Below are positions 47,901 to 59,431 of a stretch of DNA of 64,000 nt, in pieces. The stretch spans positions 51,090,505-51,154,504 of the forward strand of contig NC_044009.1 in the NCBI RefSeq assembly GCF_900496995.4, given 5' to 3'. A model generated the notes under the pieces. The model made no database searches, was not told where the DNA came from, and saw only the letters and a program-made list of their open reading frames with translations. The DNA comes from Aquila chrysaetos chrysaetos. Lineage: Eukaryota; Chordata; Aves; Accipitriformes; Accipitridae. Numbering within the stretch: position 1 is the stretch's first letter; every line of letters starts with the position of its first letter. Position numbers and translations under genes: made by a program.

Positions 47901-50900
47901 TGTCGCCTGGGTGAAACTGGAGACTAGCCTGGCTCCAGACCTCTTATGTATTTGCTCCATATTTAAAGAAGAGGTGTTATGTGATATTTTGTCCAATGTA
48001 ACAAAAATAGTTAAATCTCTCCTTAAGATTTAAAACACAACTTTTCCTTGGGCTCAAATGCCTCCTTGCTGCCCCAAGAGGGTCTTATTGAAATGCAGAC
48101 ACTCCATCTTTCCCTTTCTTAGAGAGCAACCTGTCTTATCAATTACTTCCATAAAACAGCATTTACTACGAATACCGTTTCTGCTGTTAGACTGTGAAGA
48201 GACAAACTGCATACCTGATATGTCTGGATACTAAGGAAGTTAAGCAACACAATCCTTGTAATTCCTCCTGATGACTGTGAAACAGGGATGTGATGATTAT
48301 GGTTCTCCTGGGAGATGTCTTAAAAAATTAACAAGGTCATTTTCTTAACAAAAATTTCCAAACCTCATTTCAACCAAGTAGGAAGGGAATACTGCTTTTA
48401 TCTGCTTCTGACTTAATTGTCCATGTGCCTGTTGTGGAGATGTCATCATGTGATAGTGGTACCGCTAACAGCAGAGAGGTGCCTCTCAAACCCCTGGGAG
48501 GAATAAGGCAGTTTCCCTGAAAGATTTTCTTTTTAGTAAAGATAAGATGGAAAGAGTAATGATGGAGACAAAACTGATAAAGGCAGAAATACCAGAAGGA
48601 ATGGCAGGCTAAAGCCAGAATTTTTCAGGCTGCATTAGATGCATCTTTGGAGCTGGAAAGGCCATTCAGAAGAAGTTACCTACATCACCAAGGCCTTTAA
48701 TAGCAGATGATCTTTTCTCTGCAGAAAAATAAAGAGCGCTGAGCTCTTAAACTGAATGTGTCTTTACAGGGGTGTCTGGCAGCATGAGTCAGGTTGGCCT
48801 CCTGAGCAATGGCAAGCAGCACAGGTAGCCTAGAGAAGCTTGGTATCACTGGACGTCTGAAGGTTGGATACAGGATTTCAGAGCTGTACAGAAACAAGTA
48901 CTCCCTCTCTGATGCCTAAGTCCACTTTGTTAATAGCACAAAATTACAATTGAACTAAGCTGATTAAATGGCACAGTAGATTTGTCACACAGAAACAGTG
49001 TTGTTAATCTGGCAGGCAAATATATTGGAGGGGAAATGAGGTAGAAAAAATTATGAAGTCCATCCAGAATTATGATTTTCCTTATTTAAAAAAATAAAAA
49101 TAAAAAAGGAGGACAAAAACCTCCTAAGGCTTTTCTTTTTTTTTTTTTTTTTTTTAATGTGCCTAGAAAGTCTGCTTTTCAAGAAGGCAGCACAGTGAAC
49201 TGGGAGGAAATAGGATTTTATCTTTTATTTAACCAAGGAAGGAATACAGGCATAACTTCAAATAAATTTGCTATTAAAAAAGAAATTGCATTATTACATT
49301 TGGGGAGTATTCTGAAGTTTCTTGGAGTGATTTGCAGGTTCCACAGGACTGATCTGTATGTGCTGCACACACATAGTTAAAAAGGGAGATAAATTCCTTT
49401 CTGTTAGTAATACAATCATCTCGCAAGGTATTTTTTATTAAATTAGACTTGCGTAACTAAATTGCTCCTGATGCCTTTTGTGGATGCTCCTAAATCATCA
49501 GCTAAATAGCAGCTGATCTAAGTTTGGCAAAAGGAAGAAATGAAGTTTTGGAAGATTATATTCATTGTTCCTGATAGTAATCAATCAGAATTTCTTACTT
49601 GTTTACCGTCTTGTTTTAAAAGCATTATAAATATGGCAGTGCTACAAATCTTACATTAATGGAGGAAAAAAGAAAAAATAGTAAATATGACTCGTACTTT
49701 GAGCTTAAACAAGCATATACTGGCTTACCTGGTCAATTAGCGAATTGTTGTCTTCTGTTATTTCCTGTTTAATTCATGCTTTTGATAACTGTTCTTTGTC
49801 TTTAGAAAAATCTTTCCTGTGTTCTAGGGGTCTTTTTCAAAGCAACATTCAGACAATGAGACATGTTGGTATTTAGGGCATGTCCCCAGCTTTCATCTGC
49901 TTTTCCTTACCTTTCATGTTTGTTTTTTCCCATTGTCAGAACCTGCGGTGCCTCCTCTTTGGTATCCCTAGCAGCAGCCGGTTGTGTATTTGTTTCAGGA
50001 GGTGGGTGGCCCTTCTGTCCTGCTCTTTTCCAGACATTAGGGCGAAGGGAGAGCAGGTAGAGTAATAGGTATATGTGAATGTAAAGCCTGAAAAAGTGGA
50101 TGTTAGGCTTGTGTATTCAGATACATGCATTGAAAACATTTTAATCTCACATTAAAAGTTACACTAGATTTCAGCTTGATGGTGAACATGCACTGCTAAT
50201 ATAAAGAAATATTCCTCTGTTAAATCTTGTGGGATCTGGGGGCACTTGTGAATTAATTTGTTTCTAGGAGTTCCATGAAAAGAGAACTCCTTTGTAAAAC
50301 TACAGATGTTAAAATACAGGCAAAAAACCACTTCTTGTTCTGGGAAATTATAAACAGTTATTACAGTTGAATATTGAAATTAAAATGCAGAAAAGACCCC
50401 TGAAACCTACTATGTTTCTAAGAATTCAGAGAACCACTTTTCCTAGACCTTCTTTCTGGTTCCTTTCCTTAAAAATAAATAAGATACTTACAAATTCATG
50501 GAAATATCCATTTAATTTTACTTACAATTTCACCAAGACTTATTGCTTAGACATTAATAGAAGTTAGGTAAATTACAATGAGCAGGAGAACACGGAGTAG
50601 TGCAGACACAGGGGAAGCCCCCAGCCATGGTAGTACCCCTAACCAGGCAGAACAGCTCACCCTTTCATACTGCTATGAATGCATCTATTACACTTGGAGA
50701 TCCAGCGATTCCACAGGAGTTTTCATTTTACGTCTTCTACCTAAAATGATTTTTCAGGGTTTAGCACTGCCCTGTTCTGTATCCCCTGCCACGCATCAGG
50801 AGCTCTGTACACGCACAGACACCCACACTCTGGTCCAGCAGCGTTTGCCATCCTATTTCTTGTAGCCCCGTGACCCCATCCGCCTCTTCTTCTCATGTTT

Positions 50901-52000
50901 GTGGGGTTTCGTTAGTGTTTTGGGTTTTTTTTTTTCCTGTCAGGTGGGAAAGTCATCTGGCACAATAGGATATTGAACTGTTTTGAGAGTCTGGCCAGAG
51001 GTAAAAAAGGACTACTGCTCTACTGAGTGCCGCGTATAATTGGTGCTATCAGACATCTGGCTAACCTGGTACCTGATATTAAGGTATGACTGCTGAACAG
51101 GTAACAGGGGCTCTAGTGATGTCCCTATGTTCCTCTTCTTTTCTTACCAGTTTTCTACAAAGCAGTAGCATTCTGCCTATTGGTATTTGAAACGTGGTAT
51201 AAAACTATGCGGTTTGTGCTGAATAATTCTGTTGCAGCTAAATGAATGGAAAAATAACATTGAATGGAAACTGTCACAAGATCAGCCGATTAATACAATT
51301 TTTCTGTTGCATTTGATTGTCTTTTCTGTTCTTTAAAGAAATCGGAAAACAAAACAAGAGATATATCTGAAGAGATGCATTTTTTTTTCTTTTGCTGTGT
51401 AATCATCACATTCATACATTCTTAAATTTACAGCATTTGTGCTTCTAAATATTTCTAATTTAATTTTGGAGGAGAAGAATATTTCTTCAAACAACTGAGG
51501 CTCAATGCTGCCTTTTTTCCCCATTTTAAAAGAAAGTCTCTGAAGAGATGTCAGTGTTTTATCTGCTGTGTAGTGTCCTCTTTTCAGTTTTTGATTCAGT
51601 GTCATGATTTCTGGTATTCAGTGTTTGAAAGCACAAGAACACTAATTATTTTATAATAGTAAATGTCAGTAAGCGGTTTTCTTAAAACCAACCAAAAATA
51701 GAAGTTTAGTCCAACTTGTAACATCTTTGCAGGTTTTAAATGCAACTATGGATAGGAATTAGCCATTCAGAAACTAAAGCTTTGTATCCATAGTTCTATA
51801 ATGCAGTTCCTTCATTCTTTAGTTCTATGTTTAGAAAAATTATTACTATGACATCAGTTCTCTACAGATTTGTTATAGATACAGACTGCCCTGGAGCTAT
51901 AAAATGCTGTTGGTGATAGCAACTGCCACAAATCGGAGGTGAATATTTTTGGAATCATCTAAACAGCAGAGGAAGAACGACGTGTTGTAAAGCATGGTGA

Positions 52001-52033
52001 TACAGTTATAAAGAAATACAGTTATAAAGAAAT
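52001..52033. repeat. Tandem duplication of a 16-bp unit
   Basis: The unit ACAGTTATAAAGAAAT occurs twice head to tail. Confidence 0.85.
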
Positions 52034-55000
52034 ATTTTTCTGTTTTCTTTTTTCAATCCAAAAATAAACCAACAGGTAGTATTCCTAATCCTTTCATTCA
52101 TTTTTCCCGATCTACGCCTTTTCACATTTTCAAAAGATTTTCAACTATCTTTGCAGTGTTGTAACTACAAGATTGCAGTTGACAGAAATTTTGTTTCCAA
52201 CTGTGTCACCAACATACCAAGAATTTGAGGAGGTCATTAAAAATCACTCTGCCACAGTTTTCTGTTAGAAAAGTAAGAACTCTGTCATCTTCACATGACT
52301 TAGGAAATGAATTACATTTGAGAGTATATTTTTAGATACACTAGACGTTTGGATGAATGGCAGTATAGATGCAAAGTATTTTATTTTGTATATGGAAATT
52401 CAAAAAAGGTCAAAACCATCTTTTTTTGGAGAGATTGTTCAGATTTGCTGATGTGTCATCTTCAGTGAAAGGTGAGGTATTTGTGACTGGTCATTTAGTG
52501 GTTATTTTAATTAGTCAAAATTCAAAAGAGTACTTGAGTGAGATGTGAGTAAATCTCATTACTTTGACAGTGGTTGCATAACTACAAAGAAAGCATATAT
52601 TTAGTAAATGTTACTCACTTCTATGACCTAGTTTGTTATGGCTAATAATTTTCTTAGGGCAGGACAGGGCTTACTTCCCCTCACTTTTCCCTTGTTTAAC
52701 TTACATGAATGAGGGATTTTTCCCATCTTTCATCTTAATTTCTGGCTAACTCATAGCAAGGCAAGGCTCTTCCTGTTGGTGTCCATAGTAACTCTTGGTT
52801 CCCACTCTGGCTTCACTTTGGTCTGCTCCCAGTCCTCCTCCTGTTCCCATGGAAGCGCTCAGAGTTTCCTGGTTTGTCGTTTCTCTCTGATAAACGAAGT
52901 TTAAACCCTACGTTCTTCATCTTCCTATGTCTGTGGATGGTATAGATACTGGTTTGGCAGCCTGGCTCAAAGACCAGCTGAGATGTGAAATAAATTGATG
53001 CAAAAGCTTCTGCATACTCAGTTGAATGAGTCATAACTTCTGTACTCACGTAAAGCGTTCTAGCTTTAAGAGCGTGCTCTACTATTAAGGTAGTATCAAA
53101 TAAGTGAGAATAAGAAAGAAAAGAGTCGATGCTGCGTTCGCGTGTTAGTGAATGATGTGGCAGAGTATAATGCATGGTGGGGACTGAAGTAGGGGAGCAT
53201 GCTTCCTTAGTGGTTTGGTTGATAGGGGATTTTGGGGAAGGTTTGGGGGGGGGGGGGTATGTGTTTGTTTTGGTTTTTTTCTCATTTGGTTTGTTCTATC
53301 CATTATGTAGGCTCAAGTATAGTTTTAGTTTCCTAAGATGTACAGCCTAAAGTCCTATGATGCTACAGAAGGTGGTTGCACGTTAGACAATCTCCATGGA
53401 GAATTTTGCTTTTGCTAATTGTAGAAGAAGAAGTTACAGTGTTCAGCTTTAAAGAGAGATTAGCTGCTAAATAAGTATTTAGAAGTAACCTAGAAAGGAA
53501 GGAAATGTAGATATTCATGTTTGGAAGAGAAATGGGATCTCTTTATAATGTAGTTTATGTCTCATTGAGGGATGGCTTTTTTTCCAGAAATATTGTTTTG
53601 TTTCTCAGAACTTTTAATAGGACTGGGATTTTGACTATATTAAAAAATAAAGTATCAGTGCTCTATATACATAGAGAAAATACATATTTGTATTTTGTAT
53701 ATGCTTATAAATACAATATTTATATGTACGCACATACGGTTTAGACTTAAACATTGCAAAAAATAGATATATATATATAAGCAAGTATCTGTTACAGAAA
53801 CAATGCCCAAATTGAAGCAGTCCCACACCACAGCGTTTTGCCCTGAGGACTGCAGTGCGCTGCATTGCCAAGTCCCGCTTTGCTCAGTGCAATGACGGGA
53901 AGTTTCGTTAATGACGCGGGCCCAAGTGCTGCTGGAGAATGCTTGAAAACTGCAAAGACTGGCCTTCACCAGCTTACTGGTGATAAAATTAGTGAGGCTT
54001 TCATACTTTTAGCTAAAATGTCTTCTTTTTTTTCTAATGCTAATTAGAAAATTCAGTTATATTAGTGTCAATAAAATGGTAAATAACAGTTAAAAGCAGG
54101 ATGAAAATTTTTCTTAGAACAATATTGGAGCAGTCATCTGTCATGTGATCTTATTAGTTCTTGCTTCCTCATCTGACAAAAACAAGGCAGACCTGGTTTA
54201 TTTATTTCTTGCTTAAAACTATAAATTCTAAAAAATATTCAGGCTGCCTTTTCTGCATTATTGTGGAACCAAAAAAGAAAAACACGTGCTTTTTCCTCCT
54301 AATTCTTTTCCAGTGGTAGCCTTTGCAAGTGAGTTGAATCATCTTGTGGATTCTAAAATCGGAGGAGAATGTAACCTTGTTAAGGATCGCGGTGTGTTTT
54401 GTGCAGTGCTTATTCCTGTTGCTTTTTTCCTCTTCCAATATGCAGATCAGGTGTGATTACCAGTATGTGACGTACATGTGTGTTTGTGGGTGTAAAAGTA
54501 GAAAGCTGGAAAACAAAGATCTCTTCGTGTTTTCCAAATTTACTAGTCCTTTACATCTGTCACTAAAAAAACATCTAGAAAAGACTTTCAGTTACCCTTG
54601 TGTAGCTGTATGCAGATATTCTATTATGCGTACTAAAATTTCTCACGTTTTCTGTGTACATTTATCTTAGCGTGAAATAATCTTCATGCGACTGTAAGGT
54701 TTTTTTTCTCACAACTAAGAAAAACATACCTCCCAGAGGCAAATGACTGATGGAGATTGCAAAGGCTTTGTAGTATTTCTGTGCTTGTGCCTCTCACATA
54801 TATTCCCTTATCTTAAAGAAGGTGGTCTGAGATTTTGCACCTGTCCAAGCTAATGGGTTTCTTTTAATACCTAAACATCTATATGAAGCTCAGGCATGTT
54901 TTTCACCCATGTGATTTGAAGTAACACATGTAACTTCATCAAAGTTACTTTCGATTTATGCCTGTGCAGAAGCTGGCTCTTTCAAGAACCTTATTTGCTG

Positions 55001-55852
55001 AAACTAATGCAAATATTTAATTCCTGAGGTTAGAGTGTCTTTTGTTTGCATTTGTGTTATTCTAATTAAAAGCAAACCCCCTGTGTGGGGTGGATGTGGA
55101 CAGTTACCACAACTCATGGACAAGCGAGGTTTCACCGTCGGAGCTCTGGACCGGCCCAGAGACTCATCTAAAGAAATCCGGTCATGGGGTCAGGGTGGTC
55201 TATGCTGTATCATTTTCTGCGTTCGAGTTATTTTTGTAAAATGTTTGAACAATACTTTGTGCCGTTGTGTCAATAATAGTGGAAAATCTACCTTATCCCA
55301 AATAATACAAAAATAGAGTAGAAGAGCTATTTACAGGGGGAGCAAATGGAAGGCTAATGACATTAGAAAAACATATTGATGTTTTTGCATAGCTATGCAA
55401 TAAAATATTTAGGTTAAAAATAAATCTGATGGTTTTAAGACTTAGTAGCACCCACGAGCATAAAAAATAATGTCTAAACCAAGTTTATTGTTTTTCCCCA
55501 ATGATTTTTGAGCATTTACTTTAAATGATTATTGTCATGTGTTCAGACAGTTTAGCTTCTTCAAAGTTGCTGTTTAGGAATAAATTAACAAAAATATATT
55601 TGGGATTTAGAAAGTTTCATATCTCAGAAGATACTAAATGTTGAGTTGTATCTAAATAAATGTTTTGTCCCCAGTCCAGGAAGAAATAAAAAAAAAAAAA
55701 AATCAAAACAGATTCTTACATTTGAGCAGAGACATATGTTTTGTGGGTTGGCACCAGACTAGGATGCAGAATCTTGTAGAACCAACTCTTCATACTCTAG
55801 GATATTTAGAGGAACAACATTCAAAACAAGGTGCTAGAGAATTTTAAAAAAA

Positions 55853-55873
55853 GGGGGGGGGGGGGGGGGGGGG
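55853..55873. repeat. Poly(G) run of 21 preceded by A7
   Basis: Uninterrupted G homopolymer directly after an A-run in an otherwise AT-rich intron. Length is likely variable or assembly-sensitive. Confidence 0.95.
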
Positions 55874-58377
55874 AATATAGATTTTCTTTAAGACAGAAAA
55901 TGTCTGTTTTGAGTCCCTTCATGACTGTCCCTTTATTTCTAATGCTATGTAACTGTGTCTTTTATGTCCGTGTCAAATGACATAACAGTATCAGATATTG
56001 TAAAAAAAGATAATGTGTTATTAGAAAGAAAATGTTTTAATTTCATTGGTAAATTCACATTAATTGAAGATGAGATCATAGTGACTCCTTCTGGCAGTTA
56101 GGATGATGATCTTAAAATCATATGAAGGAAAAATAACAAAATGCTTGGGTGCCGTTCAGCAAAAAGAACAGGTCCCAAGAGATTTAGAAGATTCCCCTGA
56201 AACACATGGTTTAACACAAAAGAAACTTTTTCCCTGTGATGTGATGCTCAAACTCCTTCGAGAAGGCTTAGAGATTTTGAGAACAAAATTAATGATAGCC
56301 TTACAATTACTGCAGTTGTTATGTATGAGAGAAAGATTATTAAATTTGATCAGCAATAACATCTGCAATGGGAACAAAGTTTAAATATCTGGATTTTGGT
56401 TGTGCAGTTCAGTGCCAACAAAAAAAGAAAATACTATCTATTAACACAAAAGGCAAAGTGAGAATGATTTACTTGTCAGGCAAAAAAAAAATATTTTTTC
56501 AGTGGCACTTAAAAAATCTGGGGACTTCTGGGTATGATTCAACTTCTTAAGAAAATTGAATGCTAAGTTTGAAGGGCAATTGATAGAAAGCCTCAATATC
56601 AAATTACATGCACGAAGTCGCTTTGGGGAAAACAAGTCACAGACTCTGAAACACTTTGAAGAATAATTGTTTAAAATGGCACAATGAAATGTTGCATTCA
56701 TTTCCCTGTAGTTGCTCTGTATTATGTGTTCTCCCTTAAAAAAAAAAACCCATTTTTTACTCCAGTTCTCAGTGCATCTTCAATTTTAAGATCTCCCTGT
56801 CAGCAGGTGTGCTTTCTGGTTTGTAACCACTGATAAGTATCTTCCATGCTGAACTTATTCAACAAATCTGTTGATGGATTCTGCTTTGGCTTCTGTTACC
56901 AGTTTGCTCCTCTGACTTTATTGGTTTGGCGTATAAAGCAAGTCAAGTACAGCCAAAGCCAAGCATAGCTAACAAAAGAAGCCAATGTCATGACTGCACA
57001 AGATACAGACCTGTTGAATTGAAAGTAATTGTTTTGGGTTTAATGTTCACACGGCATACCTTAATGCAGCAACATTTGGTATCTTAGATCGGGTTGTTTA
57101 GTGACTTGGAGCAGCTTATCAGCAGAACTTGTTGTTCGCCTGTTTCTTTCACAGACTACTTCTGTGCACTTCAAGGTATTTCGTTAGATTATTTGAAACT
57201 TTTTTTCCATTACTCTCCTGCCCCTCAACCCTGTCTTGAGCCATATCTGAAAATGCAGTGGCAATCTGCTGGGGCAGCGTCACTTTCGGTGCGTACACAG
57301 CAGCTTTTTAATACTTTAATAGGGTCATTTTGTATCTGCAATTTTTTCCCCATACCGATCCATCAACTCTGTTTGGCAAGTATCAAGGCACAGTGTACGT
57401 CCAATTTCTTCTTCAGATTTTTCATTAGAAAAGGAGAGTTAGCATAATCATGGTATAGCCTATGCAATTTTATTTCGGAGACTGATCTGACAGTTATCTT
57501 TTCTACAAGGATTCTAAATTTTTGGAAGCACTAGAAAGAGCAGAGAATATCTATTTAAGTATTCAATAGCTTGCTATTTTGCGGAAGAAGTTGATTTGGA
57601 AGGTGTTTATTCTCAGATGATGGAAGTTGGGGGGCTTTGGATTGATTTCAGAAGAAAGAAACATAGACAATTCAGATAAAGCATTATCATAAAACTGAGA
57701 TGAAATAACTTTTTGCATTGATATAGGCAAATTGCAAAAACTTAAACTTAAGCGTTTTTGCTATTAGAGGCATTTAACTATTATTTAAGCAGCAATTAAT
57801 TGTCCACAAAGCCTGCTAAGTAATCTGGTGATCTGATCACCTTTCCCATGTGTCCTGACTGCTGGCAATCGGATGTCCCAGGCCTGCAAATAAATAAATG
57901 AGTAAATAGATAAATCATGTTCTAAAAAAAAAAAATATATGTATTCAAGACGAATTAGTTGCTTGTGTTAACCCAAGTTGGATTGCTGCTGTGGTTGTAC
58001 ACTGTCAAGAGGCAGCAAAAGGTTTTCCTTTGCTCAGAGTTGGATTCCTCCGTAATCCGAGAAAGTCTAAACCAAGTGGAATCAACTGAGTAGAGGGGAA
58101 GATTTTTTACAAGACAGAAGCTTTTTGACTTGATTAGTCTTCTAGTTAATTGCATCTGTTGCTAAATGAGGACTGAAAGATTTCAAAAGTATTGCAGCAT
58201 ATGTTAGGTTATATGGGTACTGGCGGGGCATAATTTTGTATATACCATGGAGCATGTACATAAGGGTTGGTTATACTGACTTAAGCCTGTTATCAAACTT
58301 TGTCTTGTGTTACACAGCTATGCTTTGAGGTTCCTTCATTAAGGAAATGTTCTGCAGAGCAGAGAATGTCAGGACAT

Positions 58378-58592
58378 TCTGGACATCAGGAAACACCTTT
58401 TTACTGTGGGGGTGGTTGACCGCTGGACCAGGTTGCCCAGAGAGGCTGTGGAGTCTCCAGCCGTGGAGATGTTCAGAGTCCAACTGGCCACGGTCCTGGG
58501 CCACCAGCTCTGGGTTGCCCTGCTTGATCAGGTGGGGTGGGCCAAATCATCTCCAGAGGTGCCAGGCAACCTCAACTACTCTGTGGAAATTT
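58378..58592 (+). mobile_element. CR1 LINE 3' fragment
   Basis: GGACATCAGGAAACACCTTT, then CCAGGTTGCCCAGAGAGGCT, GTGGAGTCTCC, GGAGATGTTCAGAGTCCAAC, GGTCCTGGG, GCCCTGCTTGATCAGG and ATCTCCAGAGGTGCC, ending CAACCTCAACTACTCTGTGG, is the well-known CR1 3' coding and tail order in plus orientation. A degenerate reading frame of the LINE C-terminus persists. The terminal repeat is mutated. It sits only about 740 bp upstream of the MBD5 5'UTR exon. Confidence 0.92.
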
Positions 58593-58845
58593 TATCGTGG
58601 TTATAATAGACAAGTGGTTTGTCTTTCAATGAAAGAAGTTGAGACCTGAAAAAAAAATATTGTAGCTATTTGGCATTTTAGTAGAAGTTGATTCCAAAGA
58701 AAGTACATGCATAGAGTAGTTCATTTGATGCTGACCTTACCATAAGCATAGTAATTTTTTTTTAATTCATCTTTTCATAGTTACAGTACTGAAATATGAA
58801 AACAGCACTAATAAATTATACTGTATGGTTTTACTGTTGAATTTC

Positions 58846-58868
58846 TTTTTTTTTTTTTTTTTTTTTTT
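58846..58868. repeat. Poly(T) run of 23
   Basis: Uninterrupted T homopolymer about 465 bp before the 59334 exon. Confidence 0.95.
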
Positions 58869-59333
58869 AAAAACATACCTGGCATTTTTAGGGACGTTGT
58901 TTTAAAGTTACCTTTAATTTGGCTTTTCAAAGTTTAGGGAGGTAGTTTAACTTTTCATAATCTATTAGTGCTTATAATATAACACATTTCAATACTAATT
59001 TGTAATTTTGTCTTTTCTAATCTTTAATTCATGGGATGATTACTGCTGTTGTTATTTTGGTATGATGACAGTGAATTTCCAAAGTTTGAGGTATTTAGTC
59101 TTAACAATTATTCTGCATTAGTATATTTATATGCCTCAAGTAGATAAATGCCTTCCCATGTAATGGCTCTGGTGCTTGTCTTTGTTTTTAACAGCAGCTA
59201 ATAAATTTATGTATTGTATGAAATGCACAATTTTACTTTGTGCCTTCTTAATAAAAAAATAATTTTTTAAAAAATCCTCAGTCTAGTTGCAACTAACCTG
59301 GCTTACGTACTGCTTTGTGGTGTTTCTCTTCAG

Positions 59334-59431
59334 ATCCTTATTGACGATGGTGGTCATTGGAGGCATAAATATTGAAGAATATATCATTTACAGACAAGAT
59401 CTTTGAAATCTGTTTCCTTCAGACAGCAAAG
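59334..59431 (+). other. MBD5: Probable MBD5 non-coding 5'UTR exon (98 nt)
   Basis: The segment is bounded by a good acceptor (GTGGTGTTTCTCTTCAG) and a near-perfect donor (AAAG|GTAAGTA). Its composition is denser in complex sequence than the flanks. It lies on the strand expected for MBD5, about 51.7 kb downstream of the CpG-island exon, matching the known pattern of widely spaced non-coding MBD5 5' exons. It has no continuous frame: the only ATG opens a 19-codon uORF that stops inside the exon. The gene assignment is by synteny and strand. Transcript evidence would settle it. Confidence 0.6.
59347..59406 (+). CDS. Upstream ORF (19 codons) inside the MBD5 5'UTR exon
   Basis: The ATG at 59347 has A at -3 and G at +4, the strongest form of the vertebrate initiation context. 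It runs for 19 codons to TGA at 59404-59406, entirely within one exon. The peptide begins MVVIGGINIEE and ends YRQDL. If the exon is in the mature leader, scanning ribosomes would be expected to translate it and reduce initiation at the downstream MBD5 start. A regulatory role is inference; the peptide itself has no recognised function. Confidence 0.4.
   Translation: MVVIGGINIEEYIIYRQDL

Larger units (their letters stand above)
44940..58370 (+). other. Intronic, no gene recognised
   Basis: About 13 kb of AT-rich intron. Visible items are a T20 run at 49136-49155, a 16-bp tandem duplication at about 52001-52033, a short (AT)n at about 53767-53779 and a 21-G run at 55853-55873. A slightly CpG-richer patch lies at about 53820-53930. 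The 120-codon minus-strand ORF at 53175-52813 is the longest outside the CpG island but is not recognisable. Confidence 0.55.
7665..59333 (+). other. MBD5: MBD5 intron 1 (about 51.7 kb, inferred)
   Basis: Everything between the CpG-island donor and the acceptor at 59331-59333 is treated as one intron of the plus-strand gene. It is AT-rich and holds no ORF with recognisable protein similarity. It carries scattered CR1 fragments and one MIR-like relic, listed separately. Additional non-coding exons may be hidden in it, and they cannot be called reliably without transcript evidence. Confidence 0.5.

Noticed and set aside
52813..53175. 120-codon minus-strand ORF, among the longest outside the CpG island
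   Set aside because: No recognisable motif or domain, a length plausible by chance in 64 kb, and antisense to the intron-bearing gene without transcription evidence.
57094..57447. 117-codon plus-strand ORF
   Set aside because: No similarity recognised, no good initiation or splice context, ordinary intronic composition.
58347..58649. 100-codon plus-strand ORF resembling a protein
   Set aside because: It is a CR1 3' end read in or near its original frame. It is a dead LINE fragment, not a host gene.
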